Notes under the pieces: model-generated
The model's database searches: none
Seen by the model: the letters and a program-made list of their open reading frames with translations, nothing else
What the model was told of the DNA's origin: nothing
Shown: positions 17,577 to 26,059 of the stretch, one piece after another
How the letters are laid out: each line of letters begins with the position of its first letter
Numbering within the stretch: position 1 is the first letter of the stretch
Position numbers and translations under genes: made by a program
Source: Amycolatopsis granulosa
GTDB taxonomy: Bacteria; Actinomycetota; Actinomycetes; Mycobacteriales; Pseudonocardiaceae
Direction: 5' to 3'
DNA: 64,000 nucleotides
NCBI RefSeq assembly: GCF_011758745.1
Contig: NZ_JAANOV010000001.1
Span: forward strand, 2,604,001 to 2,668,000

Positions 17577-20236
17577 CTTCGGCTCTCCTCGTCGTCCAGG
17601 GAGCCGCTGATGCGGCCACCGGAGTGGGCGGTGTCGAAGATGCCGCCGTCGATGCGGTAGGCGCGGGACGTCCGTTCGTGGTCGTCGCTGTCCTGGTTGC
17701 CGCCGGCCGCGGGCAGGCCGCCGAGCATGCTCATCGCGCTCGGATCGCCGGGCACGCCGCTGCCGACCGGATCGAGCCCCGGCGCGGCACCGAGAGTGGC
17801 ACCGGATTCCGCGGGCGCCGTGGAGTGGCTCAACGAGCCGGCGTGCCCGAGCCCCCCGCCGGCCGGGATCCCGTCCGCGACACCGCCGAGCTCGTGCACC
17901 GGGGCGGTCCGGTCGGAGCCGCCGCCGAGGCCGTGACCGGTGGGCGCCGGCCCGGCGGCAGCGGCAACCGAATCGGGCGGAGCGCCGGGACCACCGCTTC
18001 CAGCGGGAGATGGCCCGGGCGGGCTTGCGGCAGCCTCGCCACCAGCGTCCGCAGCTGCGACACCCCCAGCCCCGGCGGCACCACCAGCACCACCAGTGGC
18101 ACCATCGCCCGAGTCCGCGGCACCAGCAGCACGCCGGGCGCCGACCGGGCCAGGCACGTCATACGAGTCGCCCGCTCCGCCACCACCAGCGGCACCGATC
18201 CCCGGATCCCCAGCGCCGGCAGCGCCTGCCCGGCCGGGCACGTCGTCCGGGCCACCACCCCCGGGGCCCGCGGCGCCGCCGGCATCCCAGGCCCCCACTC
18301 CGCCAGGCACGTCGAACGCACCACCGGCGGCGCCCCAAGCCCCCACCCGGTCGGCAACCCCGCCAGCGTCCACCGTCCCGGCCGCCCCATCGACGGCCGG
18401 GAAAGCGCCAGCGGCGCTGACGGCGTGCGCACCGCCGATGCCGAGCGCCGGCTGACCCGTGCCACCGCTCACGGCACCGCCCTGCCCGGCGCGGTAGGCA
18501 GCCTCCGTCAGGCGACCGCCACGCGTATCGGCCGGCCCGGCGGCGGGGTCCGGCTTCTCACCCAGGGTGTACGTGGTGGGGGCGGCCGTGCCGTCGTCGA
18601 CGGTGACCACCGTGGGACCGGTCTCGCCTCCCGGGCGTTCCGCCGTGATGTGCAGCGCACCGTCGTCGACGTGGATCTTGCCGTCGGCGCCGGGGGTGTA
18701 GGCGGGGCGGGCCGGGTCGGCCGCGCCCCAGTCGAGCTGGTAGTCCTTCGCCGCGCCGGGACCGGAGTCGATCTTGATGTTCATCCGGCCGGTCCGGTCC
18801 GGCTCGGTCATCTCCAGCGTGCTGTCGCCGCGCTGAACCGTCAGCGTGTCCAGGTCATCCGCCGCCGGAGCGGTCACCGGTGGGATCACCGGGGGCACCG
18901 CGGCCGCCGGTACGGCCGATGGCGCAGCGACCGGCGGCACGACCGGTGGCGCACCAGCACCGCCGCCACCGGCGCCCCCGCCCGCCGCGCCACCGCCGTT
19001 GCCCTTCGCGGAACCCGGCCCGTGGGAATCCTGCCCGGAACCGCCGCCGGAGCGAGGCGGCACGGCCTCGCCGACTCCCGAGAACGGGTTGTCCGGCACC
19101 TTCTGCAGTTCGGCGTTCAGCGCCGCCCACTGGCTCGCCACGGCGACGCGGGTGTTTTCGCACATCGCCTGGAACTCGCCCATCAGCCCGGCGAACCAGC
19201 CGCAGAATTCGGCCAGCCAGCTCTTCGCCCAGGACTGCACCGCGTCCAGCAGCTCGTCCGACAACCCGAAGTAGGCAGAGCTGACCAGCTGAGCGGCCAG
19301 GGGCGACTGCTGACCGGCCAGGAACGGGATGAAGTGCTTGAAATCGTCCGCGCTCGCGTTCCGGCCCAGCTGGGCGATCCGCGCCAGCCGGTCCGTGTCC
19401 TGCGCCGTGAGGCCCTGCTGCTGCGGCCACGACTGGAACGAGTGCTGCAACACCCAGGAAGCCTTGTCGCGGCACGATCCGGCGATCGCGGCGATCGTCC
19501 GGTTGATCACGTCGGCCGCGTGGTCGAGCGCCTGCTCGACCACCTTGACCCCGTCCCCGAACTTCGCCCAGGACGCCGCCGCGGCGTTCTTCCCGTCGCC
19601 GTCCCACTGGCCGAACAGGCTTTGCACCGCCGAGTTCTGCGCCGGCGCGGCGTCGGCCACCGACTCCCGCACCTGCACGATCTCGCCGGCCCCGGCGGTG
19701 AACTTGTCGAACGGGATGTCGCGCTGCTCGTCGTACCGGTCGATCAGCTCCTGGAGCCGGAAGTCGGGCAGGCCCGGCGCGGCGACCGCCCGCGCCGCGC
19801 CGTACACCGGCAGCCAGGTGCGGAAACAGTCCAGCCCCGGCACTCCGGTGTCCAGGATCTCGTTGGAATTCCGCGCCCCCGGGCTCGTTTCCGACCCCTT
19901 GAGCGAGTCGAGCCGCGCCTTGCCGTCCTCGACCGCGCGCTGCTGCTCCTCGCGCAACGCGTTCATGTTCGCGTCGTGCCGGCCCTGCGCCCGGGAGTAG
20001 GCGTCGTAGGCGAGGTGGCCGTCCTTCAGGTCCCGCTCGGCGAAGCCGAACCTGTCCGCGAAGGACTTCAGCAGCTCCTGCTTCTCGTTCTTGTTCTGGA
20101 ACCCGTAAACGACCGGGTCGACGTTGTCGATGGCATCGAAGTAGCGCACGAGGAGGGTCCGTTTGGTGTCGTCGTCGATCTTCGGATCGTCGACGAGCTG
20201 CTGGACCTCCTGGATCGTCGGCAGCCGCTCCGCCAT
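17573..20236 (-). CDS. large Gly/Ala/Pro-rich protein, candidate T7SS substrate
   Basis: An 887-residue protein. Residues 1 to about 400 are mostly helical with many Trp/Phe (AERLPTIQEVQQLVDDPK, VQSLFGQWDGDGKNAAAASW, LAEFCGWFAGLMGEFQAM), in the style of the N-terminal helical bundles of ESX substrates. A low-complexity Gly/Pro linker follows. Then a beta-rich stretch (DTLTVQRGDSTLEMTEPDRT, TVVTVDDGTAAPTTYTLG) and a long Gly/Ala region with repeated DVPGxxGAxxAG units. There is no signal peptide or membrane segment, so export would need T7SS. It overlaps the EspC-like gene by one base (TGATG) and the 123-residue gene by four. The function is not recognised. Confidence 0.75.
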   Translation of the reverse strand: MAERLPTIQEVQQLVDDPKIDDDTKRTLLVRYFDAIDNVDPVVYGFQNKNEKQELLKSFADRFGFAERDLKDGHLAYDAYSRAQGRHDANMNALREEQQRAVEDGKARLDSLKGSETSPGARNSNEILDTGVPGLDCFRTWLPVYGAARAVAAPGLPDFRLQELIDRYDEQRDIPFDKFTAGAGEIVQVRESVADAAPAQNSAVQSLFGQWDGDGKNAAAASWAKFGDGVKVVEQALDHAADVINRTIAAIAGSCRDKASWVLQHSFQSWPQQQGLTAQDTDRLARIAQLGRNASADDFKHFIPFLAGQQSPLAAQLVSSAYFGLSDELLDAVQSWAKSWLAEFCGWFAGLMGEFQAMCENTRVAVASQWAALNAELQKVPDNPFSGVGEAVPPRSGGGSGQDSHGPGSAKGNGGGAAGGGAGGGGAGAPPVVPPVAAPSAVPAAAVPPVIPPVTAPAADDLDTLTVQRGDSTLEMTEPDRTGRMNIKIDSGPGAAKDYQLDWGAADPARPAYTPGADGKIHVDDGALHITAERPGGETGPTVVTVDDGTAAPTTYTLGEKPDPAAGPADTRGGRLTEAAYRAGQGGAVSGGTGQPALGIGGAHAVSAAGAFPAVDGAAGTVDAGGVADRVGAWGAAGGAFDVPGGVGAWDAGGAAGPGGGGPDDVPGRAGAAGAGDPGIGAAGGGGAGDSYDVPGPVGARRAAGAADSGDGATGGAGGAAGAGGVAAADAGGEAAASPPGPSPAGSGGPGAPPDSVAAAAGPAPTGHGLGGGSDRTAPVHELGGVADGIPAGGGLGHAGSLSHSTAPAESGATLGAAPGLDPVGSGVPGDPSAMSMLGGLPAAGGNQDSDDHERTSRAYRIDGGIFDTAHSGGRISGSLDDEESRR
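18010..18480 (-). repeat. degenerate DVPG/GGAAG-type repeats in the 887-residue protein
   Basis: Within the Gly/Ala-rich region the units FDVPGGVGAWDAGGA, DDVPGRAGAAGAGDP and YDVPGPVGARRAAGA recur at roughly 25-30 residue intervals. The encoding DNA is correspondingly repetitive (GGCACGTCG and CCGGCGGCA blocks). Such repeats can expand or contract and usually form flexible extended chains. Confidence 0.5.
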
Positions 20237-20544
20237 CAGCTCGCCGCCTTCCGGACGTCCGACCCGGACTGATCGTCCGCCCCGTGGTAGGACTTGCCCG
20301 CGCCGGACAGCCGGTCGGCGAACTCACCCGACGCGCGCACGTAGCTGTCCACACAGGCCACCAGCCGCTGCACACCCGCCTGGTAGCCCGCGAAGGACTC
20401 GTGGTGCTTGCGGCCGAAGTCCTCGGCCCGGATCTGCACGTCCTTCAGGTTGGGCAGCGTGTACTTCAGCTGCGACCCGGGCTCGTCCCGGACCGTTCCC
20501 GCCGCGGCGGTCACCTGCTGCGGATCCACCTCGTACCCGGCCAC
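20236..20544 (-). CDS. EspC-like type VII secretion target protein
   Basis: A 102-residue helical-hairpin protein like the EspC (ESX diderm) family. It begins AGYEVDPQQVTAAAGTV, the typical yxVdpxxL opening, and carries FAGYQAGVQRLVACVDSYVR in the second helix. YHGAD near the C-terminus matches the YxxxD/E secretion signal. The start is the second GTG after GAGCGAGGGGGA (20544): the first, two codons upstream, directly abuts the Shine-Dalgarno sequence. It is first in a coupled three-gene cassette and could escort the 887-residue protein to the T7SS encoded at 25232-39277. Confidence 0.75.
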   Translation of the reverse strand: MAGYEVDPQQVTAAAGTVRDEPGSQLKYTLPNLKDVQIRAEDFGRKHHESFAGYQAGVQRLVACVDSYVRASGEFADRLSGAGKSYHGADDQSGSDVRKAAS

Positions 20545-20576
20545 GACCACTCCCCCTCGCTCAGCGTCGTGCACCG

Positions 20577-20606
20577 AATGTACCGAGCGGGTACGACAGT
20601 TCGCAG
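20577..20606 (-). promoter_or_regulatory. possible promoter of the EspC-like cassette
   Basis: On the minus strand CTGCGA (20606-20601) and TACATT (20582-20577) are separated by 18 bases, in the 67-base gap between glmM and the EspC-like gene. The -10 is reasonable and the -35 weak. Confidence 0.35.
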
Positions 20607-20611
20607 TCGGT

Positions 20612-21946
20612 TCAGGAGACGGACGACACGACTCCGGCAAGCCGGTCGGCCGCGGCCTGCGCGATCTCCTGCGCCGGCGCCTCGACCATCACGCGCACCA
20701 GCTGCTCGGTGCCGGAGGGCCGCAACAGGACGCGGCCCTCGTCGCCCAGCTCGGCCTCCACGGCCTCGACCGCCTCACGCACCACGTCGGACTTCGCGAC
20801 CGTCGCCTTGTCCGACACACGCACGTTGACCAGCACCTGCGGCAGCTTCCGCATCACCCCGGCGAGCTCGGCCAGCGGCTTGCCGGTCGAGGCGACCCGG
20901 CTCATCACCCGCAGCGCCGTGAGCAGGCCGTCGCCGGTGGTGGCGAGCGCGGGGAACACGACGTGACCGGACTGCTCGCCGCCCAGCGCGTAACCACCGG
21001 AGCGGAGCTCCTCCAGCACGTACCGGTCGCCGACCGCGGTCGTGCGCAACGTGACGCGGTGGTCCCGCATGGCCAGGTGCAGGCCGAGGTTGCTCATCAC
21101 CGTCGCGACCAGCGTGTCGTGCGCTAGCTCACCGGCCTCGGCCATCGCGAGCGCCAGGATCGCCATGATCTGGTCGCCGTCCACCAGCTCGCCCGAGGCG
21201 TCCACCGCCAGGCAGCGGTCGGCGTCGCCGTCGTGCGCGATGCCCAGGTCGGCGCCGTGCTCGACCACCATCGCCTGCAGCATCTCCGGGTGCGTGGACC
21301 CGCACCCGTCGTTGATGTTGATGCCGTCCGGCTCGGCGTGGATGGCGATGACCTCGGCCCCGGCCTTGCGGTAGACCTCGGGCGCGGCGAACGACGCCGC
21401 ACCGTTGGCGCAGTCGACGACGATCCGCAGGCCGGTCAGCGGGTGCGGGGTGGCGGCCAGCAGGTGGTCGGTGTAGCGGTCGACGGCGTCCGGGACGTCG
21501 CTGACCCGGCCGATGCCGGCACCTGTCGGGCGGGGCGCGTCGCCGGTCAGTCCGGCTTCGATCTCGTCCTCGATACCGTCCGGCAGCTTGTGCCCGCCGG
21601 AGGCGAACAGCTTGATCCCGTTGTCCGGCATGGGGTTGTGCGACGCGGAGATCATCACGCCGAGGTCGGCCTCCAGCGCGCCCACCAGGTAGGCGACGGC
21701 GGGGGTCGGCTGGATCCCGGCGCGCAGCACATCCGCGCCGGCCGAGGCGAGTCCGGCCACCACGGCTGCCTCCAGCATCTCGCCGCTCGCGCGGGGGTCG
21801 CGGCCGACGACCGCGACGGGGCGGTGCGAGCGGTCGTGCGCGGCGAGCACGCGGGCCGCACTGGCCGCCACGGACAACGCCAGCTCGGGCGTCAGCTCCC
21901 CGTTGGCCAGACCACGAACCCCGTCGGTGCCGAAAAGGCGAGCCAT
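20612..21946 (-). CDS. glmM: phosphoglucosamine mutase
   Basis: A 444-residue enzyme converting glucosamine-6-phosphate to glucosamine-1-phosphate. It starts [20 protein letters not shown]. The phosphorylated catalytic Ser is in [17 protein letters not shown] near residue 103, and the metal-binding loop is [13 protein letters not shown]. The sugar-specificity loop [10 protein letters not shown] and phosphate loop [14 protein letters not shown] complete the set. An AGGAG site precedes the ATG. Its place downstream of rplM-rpsI matches M. tuberculosis Rv3443c-Rv3441c. It works with glmS. Confidence 0.97.
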   Translation of the reverse strand: MARLFGTDGVRGLANGELTPELALSVAASAARVLAAHDRSHRPVAVVGRDPRASGEMLEAAVVAGLASAGADVLRAGIQPTPAVAYLVGALEADLGVMISASHNPMPDNGIKLFASGGHKLPDGIEDEIEAGLTGDAPRPTGAGIGRVSDVPDAVDRYTDHLLAATPHPLTGLRIVVDCANGAASFAAPEVYRKAGAEVIAIHAEPDGININDGCGSTHPEMLQAMVVEHGADLGIAHDGDADRCLAVDASGELVDGDQIMAILALAMAEAGELAHDTLVATVMSNLGLHLAMRDHRVTLRTTAVGDRYVLEELRSGGYALGGEQSGHVVFPALATTGDGLLTALRVMSRVASTGKPLAELAGVMRKLPQVLVNVRVSDKATVAKSDVVREAVEAVEAELGDEGRVLLRPSGTEQLVRVMVEAPAQEIAQAAADRLAGVVSSVS

Positions 21947-21978
21947 GTCATCCTCTCCTCGAGCCGAGCAACCCCGAC

Positions 21979-21984
21979 AACCTA
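21979..21984 (-). promoter_or_regulatory. possible -10 element TAGGTT for glmM
   Basis: TAGGTT lies 32 bases before the glmM start, leaving a short leader that contains GAGGAGAGG. No clear -35 is seen. Confidence 0.35.
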
Positions 21985-22103
21985 GCGTCCTGGAGCGTCG
22001 ACCGTAGCGCCCCCCACACGGTCGCCGGAGGGGTGCACAACGCTGGACGAACGCGGTTTTCGCACGTTACATAATGCGCCCGCCTGTCACTTGGCGGGAA
22101 CGA

Positions 22104-22138
22104 CGAAGGCGCCCATCCGGACCGGATGGGCGCCTTCG
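22104..22138 (-). terminator. intrinsic-type terminator of rplM-rpsI
   Basis: A perfect 16-base stem (CGAAGGCGCCCATCCG and its complement) with loop GAC lies 19 bases after the rpsI stop. There is no long T run, as is common in actinobacteria. Confidence 0.8.
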
Positions 22139-22156
22139 AAACAGCCTGGGCGCAGG

Positions 22157-22674
<518 letters not shown>

Positions 22675-22678
<4 letters not shown>

Positions 22679-23127
22679 TTGGCGACCTGCGCGATCTTGG
22701 TGATCTGGAACGGCTGCGGCTGCTGCGCGGCGTGCGGGTGCTGCGGGCCGGCATAGACCTTCAGCTTCTTCGCCTGAGCGCGACCGAGCTTGTTCTTCGG
22801 CAGCATGCCCTTGACGACCTTCTCCAGCAGCCGGTCCGGCCGGGTGTCGAGAAGCTCGCCGAAGGAGCGCTTGCGCAGACCGCCGGGGTAACCGCTGTGC
22901 CGGTACGCGAACTTCTGGTCGCGCTTGTTACCGGTCAGCCGGACCTTCTCGGCGTTCACGATGATGACGAAGTCACCGGTGTCCACGTGAGGTGCATACG
23001 TGGGCTTGTGCTTGCCGCGCAGCAGCGTAGCGACCTCGGTCGCGAGCCGGCCGAGCACGACATCCTCGGCATCGATCACATGCCAGGCACGGGTGACATC
23101 GCCAGGCTTAGGGCTGTACGTGGGCAA
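22675..23127 (-). CDS. rplM: 50S ribosomal protein L13
   Basis: The 150-residue L13. It begins [20 protein letters not shown], and [20 protein letters not shown] and [18 protein letters not shown] are conserved. The start is TTG at 23127, six bases after GAGGT, and matches the family N-terminus exactly, so this rare start is well supported. It is first gene of rplM-rpsI. The promoter must lie in the 200-base divergent gap with the lipoprotein. Confidence 0.98.
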
Positions 23128-23235
23128 GGGTCTACCTCGTGGTCAACGGTGCGTTTGGGGTCGAGTGCGTACCCAGCGCGGACGCTTGCTGCACGCACAA
23201 CGACATATAAAGATACCCGCCGGGTTCGGCGACCT

Positions 23236-23261
23236 TGTAGGCGGGGTGTCCCCGGCCTACA
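23236..23261. promoter_or_regulatory. inverted repeat between rplM and the divergent lipoprotein gene
   Basis: TGTAGG-C-GGGG and CCCC-GG-CCTACA face each other around TGT. TAGGGT at 23265-23270 on the plus strand and TATCTT/TATATG on the minus strand just beyond are possible -10 elements. The repeat could be an operator shared by both directions or a leader hairpin. Confidence 0.4.
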
Positions 23262-23326
23262 TACTAGGGTTACGCGGAGTCGACGACGTCGACAACACGG
23301 GCAATCACCTGGAGGGGACCATCCGC

Positions 23327-24226
23327 GTGTCCGCGCGTGCGAAATCCAGCCTACCGAGGTTCATCGCCGTGCTCGCCACGGTGGGCCTGCTCACCGGGTG
23401 CGGCAGCGCCCGGGCCGGCAGCCCGGTCGCGAACGGCGAGGACGCGGCCGCCTACGTCAGCGCGAAGTTCGACGACACGCTGGACGCACTGTCCGACCAG
23501 TTCAGCGCCAACGACACCCGCAAGACACGGCTGGACCAGGTCGTGCGGTTCGACCAGAAGCGCATGAACTCGACGGTCACCGCGGTGCAGCTGGGACACC
23601 CACCGGCCCGGCTGAGCCGCAACCACTCGAACCTCGACTCGAACGAGTACCTGGACGTCTACCACCCCGCCAACAGCCCGGTCGAGTACATGCTGCTGGG
23701 ACCGGTGTACGCGAGCCTCGCGCCGACGCCGTGGGTGCAGATGCCCTACACCGAGGGCGCGTACAACGAGTGCGTCTGGCCGGGCGCGCGCACAGTGTGC
23801 AAGATGCTGGGGGCCATGCAGGACTCGGCGCAGGCGGGGCGGGCCGCGAAGAGCGCCAACCGCAAGCCCGACGGCAGCGTCGAGCTCATCGCCGAGGTCA
23901 CCCTGACGGCGTTCATCCACGCCGACGTGATGACCTTCCCGGCGGCGATCGGGAACGAGCTCACGCCCGAGATGCGCAACCAGACGCTGCGCACCCGGGT
24001 CGCGCTCGACCCACGCGGCAAGCTCACCGAGATCGAGATGTCAGGCAAGATCAGCGGCAACGGGCACGAACTGGAGATCGACTACCACTACCAGCTCGAC
24101 GGCACCCCGAGCGACGTCGATCTGCCCAAGATCCCGGACCCGTCGCAGGTCACGGTGCTCTCGAACAGCGCCGCGGTGGACGACTTCTACGACCGCCTGG
24201 GCGACATCCAGAGGCAGGGCAAGTGA
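23327..24226 (+). CDS. secreted lipoprotein of unknown function
   Basis: A 299-residue protein with a lipoprotein signal: RFIAVLATVGLLTGCGSA with lipobox LTGC, acylated Cys25. The mature part is mixed alpha/beta (FDDTLDALSDQFSANDTRKT, VELIAEVTLTAFIHADVMTF, GHELEIDYHYQLDGT) and has two further Cys residues (NECVWPG, TVCKMLG) about ten residues apart that may form a disulfide. GTG at 23327 follows GGAGGGG; a longer frame starts upstream but ignores this site. It lies next to the T7SS locus with a DUF4333 protein; whether it belongs to that system is unknown. I do not recognise the family. Confidence 0.8.
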   Translation: MSARAKSSLPRFIAVLATVGLLTGCGSARAGSPVANGEDAAAYVSAKFDDTLDALSDQFSANDTRKTRLDQVVRFDQKRMNSTVTAVQLGHPPARLSRNHSNLDSNEYLDVYHPANSPVEYMLLGPVYASLAPTPWVQMPYTEGAYNECVWPGARTVCKMLGAMQDSAQAGRAAKSANRKPDGSVELIAEVTLTAFIHADVMTFPAAIGNELTPEMRNQTLRTRVALDPRGKLTEIEMSGKISGNGHELEIDYHYQLDGTPSDVDLPKIPDPSQVTVLSNSAAVDDFYDRLGDIQRQGK

Positions 24227-24350
24227 GCGCGTACGAACCGGGACGGGCTCCCCTGGCTGATCACCTGCGGTCGCGCACGGCGGGCGGGGATGGCGTGCGA
24301 GGCTGCCGTCGGCCTGGATCGCAGTTCTCGGCGAGCGGGGTGAGCGGTCG

Positions 24351-25181
24351 GTGAACCAGCCGGAGTGGCAGCGCCAGAGCGGGTGGGGCAGGCAGGGGGC
24401 TCCGCAGAACGAGGGGGCCCACGGGTCGCCGAACACACCCGGGCAGCAGGGTGGTGCGCCGCACGGCCCGGCCACACCGCCCGCGCAGCCCGGCACCCAC
24501 CCGGCGTCGGGGCAGGCGGGGCCTGCCGGACCGCCGCCCGCCGGCCAGCCGGCCGCCTGGGGTCGACCGGTTCAGCCGATCGGCGCATCCGGCTCCGGGA
24601 GCGGACCGGTGCCCCAGCCGTGGAGCCAGACCGGCCGGCCGGGCACCACCAGCGGACCCGTGCCCCAGCCCTGGGGCCACGCGGGGCGTGCCCCTGGCCA
24701 GGTCGGCGACCCGCGGAGCGGGCCGATTCCCCAACCCTGGAACCAGGCGAGCCAGCAGACCTGGGCACCGCCCCCCACCTCGGCACGGCAGCATCCGGCC
24801 GGAGCGGGTGGGCAGCCGTGGCAATCGACCTACGGCGGGTTCGGCGCGTTCGACGAGCGGACGCCGAAGCGCTCGCGCAAGCCGCTCCTCGTCGGCGTCG
24901 TGGTCGTCGTTCTGCTCGCCCTGGGTGGCGTCGGCGCGTGGCTGCTCGGCGCCTTCCAGGGTGACACCCTCGACCAGGCCGCGGTGCAGGACGGGGTCGC
25001 GCGGATCCTGCACGAGGACTTCGGCGAAGGGGATGTCGCGAACGTCCAGTGCCCCGACGACCAGCCGGTGAAGACGGGCACCACCTTCGACTGCACGGTG
25101 ACCGTCGCGGGGCAGCCGAAAAAGGTGACGGTTCGCGTGCTCAACGAACAGGCCCAGTACGAAGTGGGCATGCCGCGCTGA
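24351..25181 (+). CDS. Pro/Gln-rich single-pass membrane protein with C-terminal DUF4333
   Basis: A 276-residue protein. Residues 1 to about 175 are a disordered Pro/Gln/Gly-rich cytoplasmic tail with three spaced copies of SGPVPQPW or close forms. A membrane helix follows (PLLVGVVVVVLLALGGVGAW), then an outer domain of about 75 residues with two Cys (VQCPDDQPVKTGTTFDCTV), typical of DUF4333 and probably disulfide-linked. The start is GTG at 24351. A strong hairpin follows the stop. Similar proteins are common cell-envelope proteins in mycolata and relatives; their function is unknown. Confidence 0.85.
   Translation: MNQPEWQRQSGWGRQGAPQNEGAHGSPNTPGQQGGAPHGPATPPAQPGTHPASGQAGPAGPPPAGQPAAWGRPVQPIGASGSGSGPVPQPWSQTGRPGTTSGPVPQPWGHAGRAPGQVGDPRSGPIPQPWNQASQQTWAPPPTSARQHPAGAGGQPWQSTYGGFGAFDERTPKRSRKPLLVGVVVVVLLALGGVGAWLLGAFQGDTLDQAAVQDGVARILHEDFGEGDVANVQCPDDQPVKTGTTFDCTVTVAGQPKKVTVRVLNEQAQYEVGMPR
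24590..24760 (+). repeat. three SGP(V/I)PQPW motif repeats
   Basis: The encoded motifs GSGPVPQPWSQ, TSGPVPQPWGH and RSGPIPQPWNQ recur about 21-26 residues apart in the cytoplasmic tail of the DUF4333 protein. The DNA copies differ at third positions, so the peptide rather than the nucleotide sequence seems to be kept. Confidence 0.65.
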
Positions 25182-25186
25182 CGACG

Positions 25187-25216
25187 AAGGGCCCCGGCGG
25201 GACAGCCGGGGCCCTT
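25187..25216. terminator. bidirectional terminator hairpin
   Basis: AAGGGCCCCGGC pairs perfectly with GCCGGGGCCCTT around GGGACA, between the convergent stops of the DUF4333 gene (25181) and the WXG100 gene (25232). T or A runs flank it modestly on both sides. Confidence 0.8.
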
Positions 25217-25231
25217 TCCGCACAACCGGAA

Positions 25232-25525
25232 TCAGCCGCCGAACATCCTCGTGACACCCTTGTCCGTCTCCTGGTAGCCGTCCGCGATCTGCGGCAGTGC
25301 GGTGGCGATCCGAGCCAGCAGACCCTTCAGGTCCTCCAGCGCGCGGTTCCACTCGTCCTGACGCGCGTGCCACGCGTCCTTCGCTTCACCGGACCAGCCA
25401 TCGGTCAGCGGCCTGATGTCCGACTTCAGCTTCTCGAACAGGTTCCCCAGCTCGCCACCGGTCTTGTTGCAGTCCTCCGCCGCCTGGTGGATGGTGGCGT
25501 AATCGACCTTCATCGGGCCCGACAT
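25232..25525 (-). CDS. WXG100 family type VII secretion protein (EsxA/EsxT-like)
   Basis: A 97-residue helix-turn-helix protein with the WSG turn (TDGWSGEAKDAWHAR) near the middle and YQETD, a YxxxD secretion signal, near the C-terminus. It forms a pair with the 104-residue WXG100 protein 56 bases upstream; such pairs make a four-helix heterodimer that is the core T7SS substrate. It corresponds by position to EsxT (Rv3444c) of mycobacterial ESX-4. The final gene of the minus-strand eccC-Hsp70-esx run. Confidence 0.92.
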   Translation of the reverse strand: MSGPMKVDYATIHQAAEDCNKTGGELGNLFEKLKSDIRPLTDGWSGEAKDAWHARQDEWNRALEDLKGLLARIATALPQIADGYQETDKGVTRMFGG

Positions 25526-25581
25526 GATTGTCCTTTCTGGTCAGGGAAGTCTCAACGGGAATGACGGCGCGCAGGCCGCGA

Positions 25582-25896
25582 TCACAGACCCTCGAGAGCG
25601 GCCTGGAGCGGGCTCAGCGTCTGCTGAACGTCCTGGTCGTGCGTCTCGTACTTGATGCCAGAGGACTTCAGCAAATCGGCGATGTGGTCGAGCGCGTCGT
25701 TCAGCTTCTTCGACTTTTCCGCGAAAGCGTCCATTACCTGGGTGAAGACCGTCGCCGCCGGTCCGGTCCAGCCCGCACGGGTGGCGTCGATGTTGTTGGC
25801 CAGCTGCATCAGGTTCTGATCCATGGCGAGCTTGGTCTCGGTCACCTTCGAGTGCGCGTCCGCGAACTGTGCCGGGTCCCCGGTAAATCCGTCCAT
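25582..25896 (-). CDS. WXG100 family type VII secretion protein (EsxB/EsxU-like)
   Basis: A 104-residue partner protein with the WTG turn in ATRAGWTGPAATVFTQ and YETHD as YxxxD signal close to the C-terminus. It resembles EsxU (Rv3445c) by position. The C-terminal tail would contact the EccC ATPase. The ATG at 25896 lies after a GGGGG-containing site. The 163-base gap to the Hsp70-like gene upstream holds no recognisable gene and may carry a separate esx promoter. Confidence 0.92.
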   Translation of the reverse strand: MDGFTGDPAQFADAHSKVTETKLAMDQNLMQLANNIDATRAGWTGPAATVFTQVMDAFAEKSKKLNDALDHIADLLKSSGIKYETHDQDVQQTLSPLQAALEGL

Positions 25897-26059
25897 CAGG
25901 AGCTACCCCCTTCGTCGTGGTGTCGTCCGCAACGTTCCCAACCGCCTGCGGATCTCCGACGATGACCTTGCCACGGCCGGTTCCGCCTTGTCCTGGGCTA
26001 CGTGGAAGTAGTTGCGAGAGTGAATGCCAAGCTCACCCGGTCGAGTGGGAAAGATCCAC

